A stretch of DNA of 64,000 nucleotides from assembly GCF_003075435.1 (NCBI RefSeq), contig NZ_QCZJ01000019.1, positions 55,906 through 119,905 on the forward strand, written 5' to 3'. The position numbers and the translations under genes were made by a program. Shown piece after piece: positions 18,074 through 26,616 of the stretch. Below the pieces are notes generated by a model. That model saw only the letters and a program-made list of their open reading frames with translations, did not search any database and was not told the origin of the DNA. The DNA comes from Terrimonas sp. GTDB lineage: Bacteria; Bacteroidota; Bacteroidia; Chitinophagales; Chitinophagaceae. Numbering within the stretch: the stretch's first letter is position 1; each line of letters opens with the position of its first letter.

Positions 18074-19804
18074 TTATCCCCCATATTGATAATTAAATCT
18101 TCCTCCCGGCGCGGCATCCCCGTTTATATACCAGTCGAGCGGATCGGCTTGCTGCATATTATCGCTCCATTTAAATTCAAATTGTAATGATTTTGAAAGC
18201 AATTGAAGTGATTTTACCGGCACAGTGATCATTATCTTATTTTTTTCAACAACATATCTCATTGTTTTCTTGCTTATGGATTTCCAGTTACCATTGATAA
18301 ATTGCTGTAAATTTTTCCCCTCTACAATGCGATAATCATAACCCTGCCAGCCTGTTTTTGCATTTTTATCAGCATCAATCCATAGCGTCATCCAGTTATC
18401 GCCGGATGGCGCAGTAATATCCTGTACTGTTTCTGCATAGAAATACAGATTACCTGCATTGTGCGCTGCCTTCATCATCTGAAAATCATTTCTCCCGGTA
18501 TTATTTGTATATACTGTTTGCGGATTTGTTTGTGCGCCGGGATGATTACGATGTTCCGTATCCCCGGTATAATCGGTATACATTACCGGTACCTTATCCC
18601 AATCTTTCATTTGTTTGATGGTGAAATTTTGCGCAGGGAGATTTTTTTCAAGCCCTTTGTAACGCCTGATATTATTTACCAGTTGCATATAATAATTATC
18701 TTTCAACCCGGCGCTTAATGAAGGCTCAATATCGCGGCTATACTCAGGGTTTGCCTGGTCGCAAAACCAGGAATGCTCAAGGTTGCTGTCGTGACTTTTC
18801 CAGCGTCCTGCTATCCATTCGTTCCAGCCTGTTACAAAAATAAACGGTACATCTTCCTTTAAAGCATAATCCCACTGCTCCTGGAAATTGTATCCGTAAG
18901 CGATATCCGTTGCGGGATTACCATGACTGTTACTGCGATAACTTCTGCCCCAATTATCCATATTGCCATAAAACGCTGAGCCGCCCATACCTGCTGTTGG
19001 ATTGGGATGCTGCGCAACAGATACATTCAGTATTTCTCTTTCGCCACGATGATTGTAATGTACTTCAGGTATACGTTTAAAGCTGATCCAGGGCCAACCA
19101 TCCACTACCTGCGGTACCGTAGGCCACTGAGATTCACGAATGGTGAAAAACTTTTCATAATTCGTACCGGCAGCTTCTTTAGACACCCCTAATATTAACG
19201 GTTTGCCATCTAAATAAAACCAGCAACCGGGATAACGGTAAGGAGCACCCTCTTTGTAATAAAAATCATATACTTCCTGCATGGTTGCACCAGACTGTGT
19301 ATTGGTATAGTACACGATCTCAGGTGGATTTTTTCCCTGCTTACGCACAGCTTCAATTGCACGCATTAATGCATCTGATTGCACGGGATAAGTATTGCGG
19401 TTTGTTGCATCAATTACTAAAAAATCCACACCGGCATCAGTAAGCAATTGTATACTGCGCAGGTGTACCCAGTAATCATCTCCTTTATAATATCCATATA
19501 TTGGCTTTCCCCAAAAATAATAGTCACCGATTTTACCACCCCATTTAGTATGATTTTGCTTTTCAAATACTTCCGGGCTGTTACGGGATATCTCATCAAG
19601 ATCCCAATAAACAGGAGCCGTTGGAGAACCTTTGTCTCCCTGCCATAAAAAATAAAACATTCCTACACGCCTGTTGGATTTTACATCACCGGCTGCCTTA
19701 TTTTGTATCAATGTTCTGCCTAACCCATCTGTACCTGCCAGCGGTTGTGCATAAAGGTAACAGCAAAGCATAAACGAAGTAGTTAATAAAAAAAGCTGTT
19801 TCAT
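18074..19804 (-). CDS. Secreted GH99/GH71-like enzyme, paralogue 1, with C-terminal sugar-binding-like domain
   Basis: The start is set at 19804, where MKQLFLLTTSF begins a signal peptide; a frame reaching 19909 would translate intergenic repeat DNA. The 576-residue protein has a TIM-barrel-like N-terminal domain with GMFYFLWQG, LTDAGVDFLVIDATN and the motif FVTGWNEWIAGRW, similar to GH99/WbsX-type proteins. A C-terminal beta-rich domain (about 425-576) with WIDADKNAKTGWQGYDY, WSDNMQ and NGDAAPGGRFNY resembles CBM9/DOMON-type sugar-binding modules. Three paralogues follow upstream in the same direction. GH99-type enzymes act as endo-glycosidases on mannose- or glucose-containing glycans; the substrate here is unknown. 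Confidence 0.8.
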   Translation of the reverse strand: MKQLFLLTTSFMLCCYLYAQPLAGTDGLGRTLIQNKAAGDVKSNRRVGMFYFLWQGDKGSPTAPVYWDLDEISRNSPEVFEKQNHTKWGGKIGDYYFWGKPIYGYYKGDDYWVHLRSIQLLTDAGVDFLVIDATNRNTYPVQSDALMRAIEAVRKQGKNPPEIVYYTNTQSGATMQEVYDFYYKEGAPYRYPGCWFYLDGKPLILGVSKEAAGTNYEKFFTIRESQWPTVPQVVDGWPWISFKRIPEVHYNHRGEREILNVSVAQHPNPTAGMGGSAFYGNMDNWGRSYRSNSHGNPATDIAYGYNFQEQWDYALKEDVPFIFVTGWNEWIAGRWKSHDSNLEHSWFCDQANPEYSRDIEPSLSAGLKDNYYMQLVNNIRRYKGLEKNLPAQNFTIKQMKDWDKVPVMYTDYTGDTEHRNHPGAQTNPQTVYTNNTGRNDFQMMKAAHNAGNLYFYAETVQDITAPSGDNWMTLWIDADKNAKTGWQGYDYRIVEGKNLQQFINGNWKSISKKTMRYVVEKNKIMITVPVKSLQLLSKSLQFEFKWSDNMQQADPLDWYINGDAAPGGRFNYQYGG

Positions 19805-19915
19805 GTGAGGGATTTGAAATTTAAAATTTGAAATTTGAGATTGGCGGATGATGTGCCGGGTGTACAACTTGCAACCATTAACCATTAACCTGTAACCTGA
19901 AACTCGCAACCTGCC
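19805..19915. repeat. AACC-type simple intergenic repeat between GH99-like paralogues
   Basis: The minus-strand gap contains near-tandem AACCATTAACCATTAACC and TGTAACCTGAAACTCGCAACC words, plus TTTGAAATTTAAAATTTGAAA. This low-complexity DNA sits directly before the paralogue 1 start codon and would give a false N-terminal extension if translated. Confidence 0.65.
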
Positions 19916-21694
19916 TCACTTCCCGCTGTAATGAAAATTAAACCTTCCCGCCGGTGCTGCATCGCCGTTGAGCCAAAAATCCATGATATCTCCCTCTTGT
20001 TGCATATTATCGCTCCATTTAAAACTAAAATCCGGTTCGCCGGTTACGCCTATTAGTGATTTAGGCACTTTTATTTCCAGCTTATTTCCGTTCACTGCAT
20101 ATTCTACCTCACCTGCAGGCTGCCAGTACCATGCGCCATCTGTTTTTTCAATTACGGCTTTTTTGCCGGGGCTTGTTCTGTTGATCAAAAAATCGTAGCC
20201 TTCCCAGCCGGTATTTTTATTATTATCAATATCAATAAATAAACGCATCCAGCCCGCATCTGTTCCAGGACTTAGCGCTGCCGCGGTTTCTACGTAGAAG
20301 TAAATATTGTCTTTATCTCTTGCCACTTTCGATAATACAATATCATTTCTGCCTGTTGTATTTGTATAATGCAAACTGCCCCAGCCGGAGCTATTGCGAT
20401 GCATAGTATTACCCTTTGGTGAAGTATACGAGGGTTGCACAGCGCCCCACTCGCTAAACCTGCCATCAATAAGTATGGTTGCAGGCGCAGAAGGAGTTTG
20501 CACTGCCGGCACTCCTTTAAAACGGCGGATATTGCTCACCATCTGGTAATAATAGTTATCGCCATGCCCTCCTTTCATTGGCTCTGCATCACGGCTGCCT
20601 TCCTGGTTACATTCATCAGGAAAAGCATTGGTTTGCTGCTGCCATACATCATAGCGTCCTGCAATCCATTCATTCCAACCGGTAATAAAAACAAATTCAG
20701 GATTAATCTCCAAAGCCCTGTTCCACTGCTCCTGGAAGTTTAATCCGTAATTCACGGCGTAAGCACTGCTATCATGACCATTGGCATGTGTATAGCTTCT
20801 CCCGAAAGCACCCGGTGCATTCATAGCAGTTAAGCCTCTTGCTTTGCTCCAGTTCTGCGCAACGCCAACGGTTACCTGCTCAAAACCACCATTGGCCGTT
20901 TTTACAAATCCATGTTGCGGATAAATTTCCAGCCAGCCCCAGTGGTCATTTTTTTCGGGACCTTTATTGTATACAGGTTGTCCCGGCCGGAAAGTGAAAT
21001 AATTTTTTATTTCTTTTGTCAGTGCAGGATCTGAGGGCTTGTCTTTCATATCATCTGCAAACTCGGGCATTGCCATAATCAATGGCTTACCCTTCCACAT
21101 AAAAAATAAATCCTTGTATTTAGCAGGTTTGTATAAATCTTTATATATCTCACGAATGATTTCTTTACCGCCTTCAGTTAACCAAAAAGGTAACATAAAA
21201 GCTATCTGCGGTGTTTTCACGCCATCTTTTCTTGCCTGTGTAAATACTTCACACAACTTCATATACGATTCTTTCCAGGTGATATTGCCATTGGTACAAT
21301 CAAATATCAATACATCAACACCGGCATCAGCAAGCATTTCAGCATGCTTGCGTAATACCCATGCATCAGTATCAAGATAATATCCAAACAATGGCTCGCT
21401 CCAGAACCAGGGACTATTTCTTTTGGGCCAGATGGGATTATTATAATCATCAAGCGCTTTGGGATCACGGGCAAGATATTCTGTTACGTTGAAAGGTGGA
21501 TTTTTTGAACCGGGCTGTGTATGCCATGTCCAGTAAAATAATCCTACAAACTTATCTTTCTTTGGCTCACCAACTTCTTTGGCAGAAGGCAGTTTTCTTC
21601 CCAATGCATCTGTGGCTATTGCATTGGTACCGGGCAGTTGTGCCATTACTATGGAAGCGCTCATCATTACAAAAAAAAGAAAAACATATTTCAT
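19916..21694 (-). CDS. Secreted GH99/GH71-like enzyme, paralogue 2
   Basis: This 592-residue protein has a signal peptide (residues 1-18, ending IVMAQ). It shares the family landmarks: ATDALGRKLP near residue 27, FVGLFYWTWH, LADAGVDVLIFDCTNG and FITGWNEWIAGRYDVW. The C-terminal sugar-binding-like domain has FIDIDNNKNTGWEGYDFL, FKWSDNMQQEGD and NGDAAPAGRFNFHYS. Its C-terminus is closely similar to that of paralogue 1, indicating tandem duplication. It lies 98 bases downstream of paralogue 3 and 111 bases upstream of paralogue 1, likely one transcription unit. Expected to be periplasmic or surface-exposed. The substrate is not recognisable. Confidence 0.8.
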   Translation of the reverse strand: MKYVFLFFVMMSASIVMAQLPGTNAIATDALGRKLPSAKEVGEPKKDKFVGLFYWTWHTQPGSKNPPFNVTEYLARDPKALDDYNNPIWPKRNSPWFWSEPLFGYYLDTDAWVLRKHAEMLADAGVDVLIFDCTNGNITWKESYMKLCEVFTQARKDGVKTPQIAFMLPFWLTEGGKEIIREIYKDLYKPAKYKDLFFMWKGKPLIMAMPEFADDMKDKPSDPALTKEIKNYFTFRPGQPVYNKGPEKNDHWGWLEIYPQHGFVKTANGGFEQVTVGVAQNWSKARGLTAMNAPGAFGRSYTHANGHDSSAYAVNYGLNFQEQWNRALEINPEFVFITGWNEWIAGRYDVWQQQTNAFPDECNQEGSRDAEPMKGGHGDNYYYQMVSNIRRFKGVPAVQTPSAPATILIDGRFSEWGAVQPSYTSPKGNTMHRNSSGWGSLHYTNTTGRNDIVLSKVARDKDNIYFYVETAAALSPGTDAGWMRLFIDIDNNKNTGWEGYDFLINRTSPGKKAVIEKTDGAWYWQPAGEVEYAVNGNKLEIKVPKSLIGVTGEPDFSFKWSDNMQQEGDIMDFWLNGDAAPAGRFNFHYSGK

Positions 21695-21791
21695 TGCTAT
21701 ATTTTTATAGTATGTAAAAGATAAACATTAAGCATTTAAGAAGATTAAGAACGGCCTAACTATTCTTAACTTCTTAATGTTTCATAAAATA

Positions 21792-23774
21792 TCATTTCAT
21801 CCATTTGAAGCGGTAATTAAATCTCCTGTTCGGAGCACTGTCTCCATTAATACAAAGCGAAATGGGGTCTTTTAAATCAGCAGGATTATCAGCCCAGTGA
21901 AAATCGAAGCTGATAGCATTGCCCTCCGCCTTCAACAGTTTTCTTGGAACAGCCAGTTCCAATACAGTCCCCTCATAACGGTAAGGGATATCCGAAACCG
22001 TTTCCCAGCTTTCGCCATTGTATTTTTTCAGGGTTGTGATATGATCAGACTTCACTTCTTTATTAATAAGAAAATCATATCCATACCATCCGGTATTTGC
22101 ATTTTGATCTGCATCTATCAGCAACAGCATCCAGTTATTACCGGTATATGGTGTGAGCGCCTGTAATGTTTCTACATAAAAATATACCTGTTTCTTATCT
22201 ACCGCTACCTTACTGGTAATAATATCATTTCTGCCGGAATTGTTGGTATAGCGAATGCCGGCATAACCAATAGCATCGCGGTGTGTAATATCGCCTTTAG
22301 TATCCCTGTATTCAGGTATAATGCTTTTCCATTCAATATTATTGCCATCCAGTGTAATAGTGGTAAAACCTTTTGAAGCAGCAATATCTCTTGCACCTTT
22401 ATACCTGCGTATATTCTGTGCCATCTGCATATAGTAATTATCAGTATAGCCATCTTTCATGGGTTGTATGGCGCGGTTAAATTCGGAGTTATACTGATCA
22501 ACAAAAAAATAAGGATTATCGCGGCGCATGAACTTCGTAGTCTTACCACCATCGGGCTGATATTTTCCCGCTGTCCATTCGTTCCAGTCGTTGATGTATA
22601 AAAACTGCGGATCAGATTTCAGCGTTTCCTCCCATCTTTCCTGGAAATAAATACCATACCCTTCGGGGTGCTCAACCGTTTTTTTTAACCAGGGCACGTA
22701 GGTTGGTTTGGGAAGATCATATTCATTTAATTCAGGTTCGCCATGAGCACGTGTCCATGATTTACCGGTTAAGCTTGACGGATGCTGCGCAGGCGTAACC
22801 GCGGCTTCTTCTCTTTTTCCCAGATGGGTGGATACAAGGCTATCCGGGTTCATTGCTTTCACGTCTTCATTCCCCATATCATAGCCGAAGCTCCAGTTAT
22901 CTTCCGTGCCTACAAAGCGACGGCCGGCCCATTTGTAATATCCCCACCACATATTGCGGGTAGTAAAAAACTGTTTTACATCCTTGGTATAATCTTTATA
23001 CAATTTCTCTGTGTAATCAGGGTCGCCGAAATGCGGATGGTTTTTATTGGTAACTGCCGCTGAATCATAATGCGGGTTAGGATTATCTACTCCTTTTCCA
23101 TTAGCGTCAACAGATGGATCTGCATTATATAATAACAACGGCTTTCCATCCCAGTAAAACCAGAGGTCTTCATATTTTTTTGTTTTATAAATCCGGTCGT
23201 ATAAATCCTGCACTACTGTTATTACCGGGCCATTAAAAGCCCAGAAACAGAACTGTGGTACTTTATTTCCTTCCGCTTTCATTTTTTGCATAGTAGTGAA
23301 TAATACATCCCATTGTTCCCAATAACGAACCGCATTGGTTACGTCCATCACCAATACATCCACGCCCGCATCTGCCAGCATGCTCATGTCTTTTCTAATC
23401 ACGTATTCATCTTTACTTAAAAAATATCCCAGCTCCGGTTCGCCCCAGTGATAAGAACCTTCTTTCCATAAGGGATGTTTGGCATCCAATCTTGCAGAAG
23501 GATCTTCTTTCAAAATTTTTGTTACATCGGCGTTATACGGACTTTTAAGCTTAGCCAGGTTATCTGTGTGCCAGGTAATATAAAATATACCCACTACGCG
23601 ACGCTGATCTTTCTTAATATCTCCTACTGTTTTTACATCAGGCATTGTTCTGCCCAGCGCATCGGTAGCAACCCAGGTATCCGGATAAATATCACGGTAA
23701 TATTCCTGCTGCTGAGCCTGTATATAACAGCAACCTATAAGCGAAAAAAGTATTAACCAAAATTGTTTGCTCAT
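21792..23774 (-). CDS. Secreted GH99/GH71-like enzyme, paralogue 3 (longest)
   Basis: This 660-residue protein has a signal peptide (residues 1-20, ending YIQAQ). It has the same order of landmarks as paralogues 1 and 2: WVATDALGRTMPDVKTVG, VVGIFYITWH, LADAGVDVLVMDVTN, FLYINDWNEWTAGKY and a C-terminal LIDADQNANTGWYGYDFL and FHWADNP segment. Extra length lies in the middle (about 205-350), where Asp/Asn-rich loops such as NADPSVDANGKGVDNP could bind calcium or extend the active-site cleft. It is 20 bases below paralogue 4. The divergence in length and loops suggests a different cut site or substrate from its neighbours. Confidence 0.8.
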   Translation of the reverse strand: MSKQFWLILFSLIGCCYIQAQQQEYYRDIYPDTWVATDALGRTMPDVKTVGDIKKDQRRVVGIFYITWHTDNLAKLKSPYNADVTKILKEDPSARLDAKHPLWKEGSYHWGEPELGYFLSKDEYVIRKDMSMLADAGVDVLVMDVTNAVRYWEQWDVLFTTMQKMKAEGNKVPQFCFWAFNGPVITVVQDLYDRIYKTKKYEDLWFYWDGKPLLLYNADPSVDANGKGVDNPNPHYDSAAVTNKNHPHFGDPDYTEKLYKDYTKDVKQFFTTRNMWWGYYKWAGRRFVGTEDNWSFGYDMGNEDVKAMNPDSLVSTHLGKREEAAVTPAQHPSSLTGKSWTRAHGEPELNEYDLPKPTYVPWLKKTVEHPEGYGIYFQERWEETLKSDPQFLYINDWNEWTAGKYQPDGGKTTKFMRRDNPYFFVDQYNSEFNRAIQPMKDGYTDNYYMQMAQNIRRYKGARDIAASKGFTTITLDGNNIEWKSIIPEYRDTKGDITHRDAIGYAGIRYTNNSGRNDIITSKVAVDKKQVYFYVETLQALTPYTGNNWMLLLIDADQNANTGWYGYDFLINKEVKSDHITTLKKYNGESWETVSDIPYRYEGTVLELAVPRKLLKAEGNAISFDFHWADNPADLKDPISLCINGDSAPNRRFNYRFKWMK

Positions 23775-23794
23775 AATTGTTGATTACAATGGTA

Positions 23795-24958
23795 TTATTT
23801 AATGTATCTGTATTTTGTTATCTCATCCTTCATCAATTGATAATACATATCGCCATGTCCGCCATCCATAGGTTCAATATCAGCGCTGTATTCTGCAAGC
23901 CACAGATCTACAAAAGCAGGTTCTTGCTGGCTTTCGCCCCAGTTACCCGCAGCCCATTCATTCCAGGAGTGTATAAAAAGAAAACGTGGCTTTACTTTTC
24001 CGGCAGCTTCCATATACTTCCTGAAATAATTTCCATTATCCCTTCCTTTTGTATCAGGCATAACATTTTCTCCATCCGTTGTCATATATGTTGCCTGTGT
24101 TGCTACCGGCGCGCACATCTGCTCGGGTTTTCCATTATAATAAAATGCCTGTGGTGGCAAATTACTGTTTACTTTAAATTGCCAGCATTTGCCAGAGTTA
24201 TCTAAACCCCAGCAATGACGTGTTGTATAATTGGCAAACTTCCCGTTTGATGGCACAGCAGGCTGATTAACATCTGCATTGTTACCGTTACCAAGCGCAT
24301 CCGCAACCAGCAACAATTTTTTTTCTGAATATTTAAAGAAAATATCATCATCATATTTATCAAAATAAAGAGATTCCACCACGCTTAAGGTGCCGGTATT
24401 TTGAACAAAAAACGCTATTTGAGGAATAGGTAAATTATCTCTTTTACGCTCCTGCCACCTGTTACACAAAGCGGTTGTTGCTGAAACATATGAAGGCCCA
24501 TTTGGAAAATCTCTTGCGCCATTGGTAAAATCAAGCACTATTAAATCAACGCCGGCAGCGGTAATTAAATCTGCATGATAATCAAGTAAAGCATTATTGG
24601 TTTGTGCAGGATCCCCGTTAAAATAATATATATAATTGTTCTTGATCGTACCATCTCCATGAGTTGCTGCAAAAAGCGGTTTGCCCCAAAAACTGAATTG
24701 TCCTACAGGACTGTATGCAGGCGTTTGTCCTTTCATTATCCATGCATCACCCGATGGTGATAATAACTGGGGTGTATACATGGAATCACCGAAAACAGGA
24801 AAATAAAATAAAGCTATATATCGCGTAGTGTCTTCAGCGTTACCTGTAGTTAAGGTATCGGTAGGTAAATTTACAGATGGGGGAGTTTTTTGCTTTCCGC
24901 AATTAACACTGAAAAGGAATAACAAAACGACAGTACAAATTCTTACTACTATAGTCAT
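23795..24958 (-). CDS. GH99/GH71-like lipoprotein, paralogue 4, without the C-terminal module
   Basis: This 387-residue protein has a lipoprotein signal ending SVNC (Cys20). It keeps the catalytic-type core: TRYIALFYFPVFGD, ITAAGVDLIVLDFTNGARD, IAFFVQNTG and FLFIHSWNEWAAGNWG, then ends with a YYQLMKDEITKYRYIK segment where the other three continue into the sugar-binding-like module. So it is a core-only, membrane-anchored member. It lies 7 bases below the beta-propeller gene and 20 bases above paralogue 3, which supports co-transcription. I infer outer-membrane anchoring, perhaps at the cell surface next to the Sus complexes. Confidence 0.78.
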   Translation of the reverse strand: MTIVVRICTVVLLFLFSVNCGKQKTPPSVNLPTDTLTTGNAEDTTRYIALFYFPVFGDSMYTPQLLSPSGDAWIMKGQTPAYSPVGQFSFWGKPLFAATHGDGTIKNNYIYYFNGDPAQTNNALLDYHADLITAAGVDLIVLDFTNGARDFPNGPSYVSATTALCNRWQERKRDNLPIPQIAFFVQNTGTLSVVESLYFDKYDDDIFFKYSEKKLLLVADALGNGNNADVNQPAVPSNGKFANYTTRHCWGLDNSGKCWQFKVNSNLPPQAFYYNGKPEQMCAPVATQATYMTTDGENVMPDTKGRDNGNYFRKYMEAAGKVKPRFLFIHSWNEWAAGNWGESQQEPAFVDLWLAEYSADIEPMDGGHGDMYYQLMKDEITKYRYIK

Positions 24959-24965
24959 TATATCT

Positions 24966-26408
24966 CTATTTAAAACTTATCGGGTGCCACATGGTGTTCC
25001 AGTTAGCCCAATTGGGGCCATAGGCATAAGAAATATATTGCTGTTTTCCGGGATTGATATGGCCTTGCTCATCGCCACTCCATCCGCAATTATGCAGGTA
25101 GGGTTTCAGCCCTGCTCTTATTTCTTTTATTTTGGTAAACGATAAACCATCTGTTGATTCCCACAAAACAATATAACTGTTCGCTGTAAGCCTGGAAGCG
25201 GTATGAATAGCATAATATTTTTTAAGGTCATCCCGGTATTTCACATCACAGTGATCAGCAGCTGCAATAGCCGTTTTATCAACAGCCGTTCCTTTCTGTT
25301 GAAGCTGTGCCGGCCAATTTTCACCAGGATCATTTACGATGGCAACACGTGTCTCAAGTATATTTTTATCGTGCCAGGTATAATAGAAAAATAAGGTGTC
25401 GTTATTAATAATCATTGAAGGTTCTCCGGCGCCCCATGCATCAGCATCGCCATTAAACGTGATTACGGGTTGGGGATCATTGCTCCAGCCATTACCATCC
25501 CATTTTTCCCAGGGACCTTCAGGAGATGTTGACCTTGCAACATAAGCATGGTTAAACAAGCCTCTTTCATCTTCCGTAGAAGTATAGCCTGCATAATAAT
25601 AATTGCCCAGCTTTATCACGCCGGGATCGCAGATAGAAAGCTGGTCGCGTGTGCCTTCTGTAGGCTTTAATACCATCTTTTCTGCTGACCAGTTTTTCCC
25701 GCCATCTGTTGAACGCATATAAGAAGCCTGGTCCCAGTAATGCGCACCCGAAGAAGGATTAAGCAATAAAAAAGACTGGTAACTTCCTGCAACCACTTCA
25801 CCATTTTTGAAGTTTTGAGTATTGCTCACCTCTCCCTCTTTTTTCCAAACGCCTGCTGTGCCCGATGGGTTGGTCAGCACCCACAAATAATTACCTCCGG
25901 CGAATCTTTCATCACTTGCAATCTGTAGATTCTGGTTATCCTGGTAATTGCTATACACTTTTTTTGCCAAAGGCGCGGAAGCTATCGTTGAAGCATAGTC
26001 GCTGTTCCATTGATAAAGACTAAGTGTAATGCTGCTGTTGGTTGAGTTCCAGTTTGGACATGCTACAGCTATGGCGTAAAAAGATTGCGTAGCTATAAAT
26101 TTTTGAGCTGCTATATCTGCACCGTTCAGGGCAATAGCAGTTTGCGTTCCGGCATCTTCATGCAACAATATCCTATCACCAAATGTTCCACCCGGCGCGG
26201 CAAACCATGCATCAATTGTTCCGTCTGTGTTTTGAATAATGGAAGGACCATAACGATATACCCCACCTGTATATATCTCCCATCCGGGCTGCACCGTAAA
26301 AATATTTTTATATGCTGAATCCGTTACTTCGCCATCAACTGATGCCCTTATCGCCTTACTGCAACTGCAAACAGTAAGCATTAAACCTATAATTAAAAGC
26401 CTGTTCAT
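24966..26408 (-). CDS. Five-bladed beta-propeller lipoprotein (GH43/GH32-like)
   Basis: The start is set at 26408, giving MNRLLIIGLMLTVCSC (lipoprotein Cys14 or Cys16); a longer frame to 26465 lacks a leader. The 480-residue protein shows repeated propeller-blade words typical of arabinanase/levanase-like folds: RYGPSIIQNTDGTIDAWFAAPG, SICDPGVIKLGNYYYAGYTST, WGAGEPSMIINNDTLFFYYTW and CDVKYRDDLKKYYAIHTA. Catalytic acids cannot be assigned with certainty. It precedes four GH99-like genes and follows a SusC/SusD pair, so a role in cleaving or binding the same glycan is likely. Confidence 0.75.
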   Translation of the reverse strand: MNRLLIIGLMLTVCSCSKAIRASVDGEVTDSAYKNIFTVQPGWEIYTGGVYRYGPSIIQNTDGTIDAWFAAPGGTFGDRILLHEDAGTQTAIALNGADIAAQKFIATQSFYAIAVACPNWNSTNSSITLSLYQWNSDYASTIASAPLAKKVYSNYQDNQNLQIASDERFAGGNYLWVLTNPSGTAGVWKKEGEVSNTQNFKNGEVVAGSYQSFLLLNPSSGAHYWDQASYMRSTDGGKNWSAEKMVLKPTEGTRDQLSICDPGVIKLGNYYYAGYTSTEDERGLFNHAYVARSTSPEGPWEKWDGNGWSNDPQPVITFNGDADAWGAGEPSMIINNDTLFFYYTWHDKNILETRVAIVNDPGENWPAQLQQKGTAVDKTAIAAADHCDVKYRDDLKKYYAIHTASRLTANSYIVLWESTDGLSFTKIKEIRAGLKPYLHNCGWSGDEQGHINPGKQQYISYAYGPNWANWNTMWHPISFK

Positions 26409-26616
26409 AAGATAGAAATAAAACCGCCCCTTTGCAGGAGCGGCAGGTATGAAAAATAGCCCCAAAACTGCTATGAGCTATGGGCTGTCAGCTTTCAGGT
26501 ATCAGCTATCAGCACTTCTCACATTTTCTTTTAACTATTCAATACAGTATAACCTATAGCTTGCTAACACCTCAGACTTTGAGGCTCACAGCTGATACCT
26601 GAAAGCTGATAGCCCA
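26409..26616. repeat. Long inverted repeat 3' of the susD gene
   Basis: GGGCTGTCAGCTTTCAGGT (26482-26500, arm continuing to 26507) and the inverse arm 26590-26615 match at 25 of 26 positions around an 82-base loop. The arm words also occur at 13703-13728. The repeat begins right after the susD stop codon at 26617, so a large hairpin can form between the Sus genes and the enzyme genes. Confidence 0.85.

Noticed and set aside
17920..18117. 65-codon frame between the esterase and GH99-like paralogue 1
   Set aside because: No family signal, overlaps the 3' end of the enzyme gene, and lies in a short gap with repeat-like TTTTCAAATTG words.
19805..19909. N-terminal extension of GH99-like paralogue 1
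   Set aside because: It would translate AACC-type intergenic repeats ahead of a perfect signal peptide starting at 19804.
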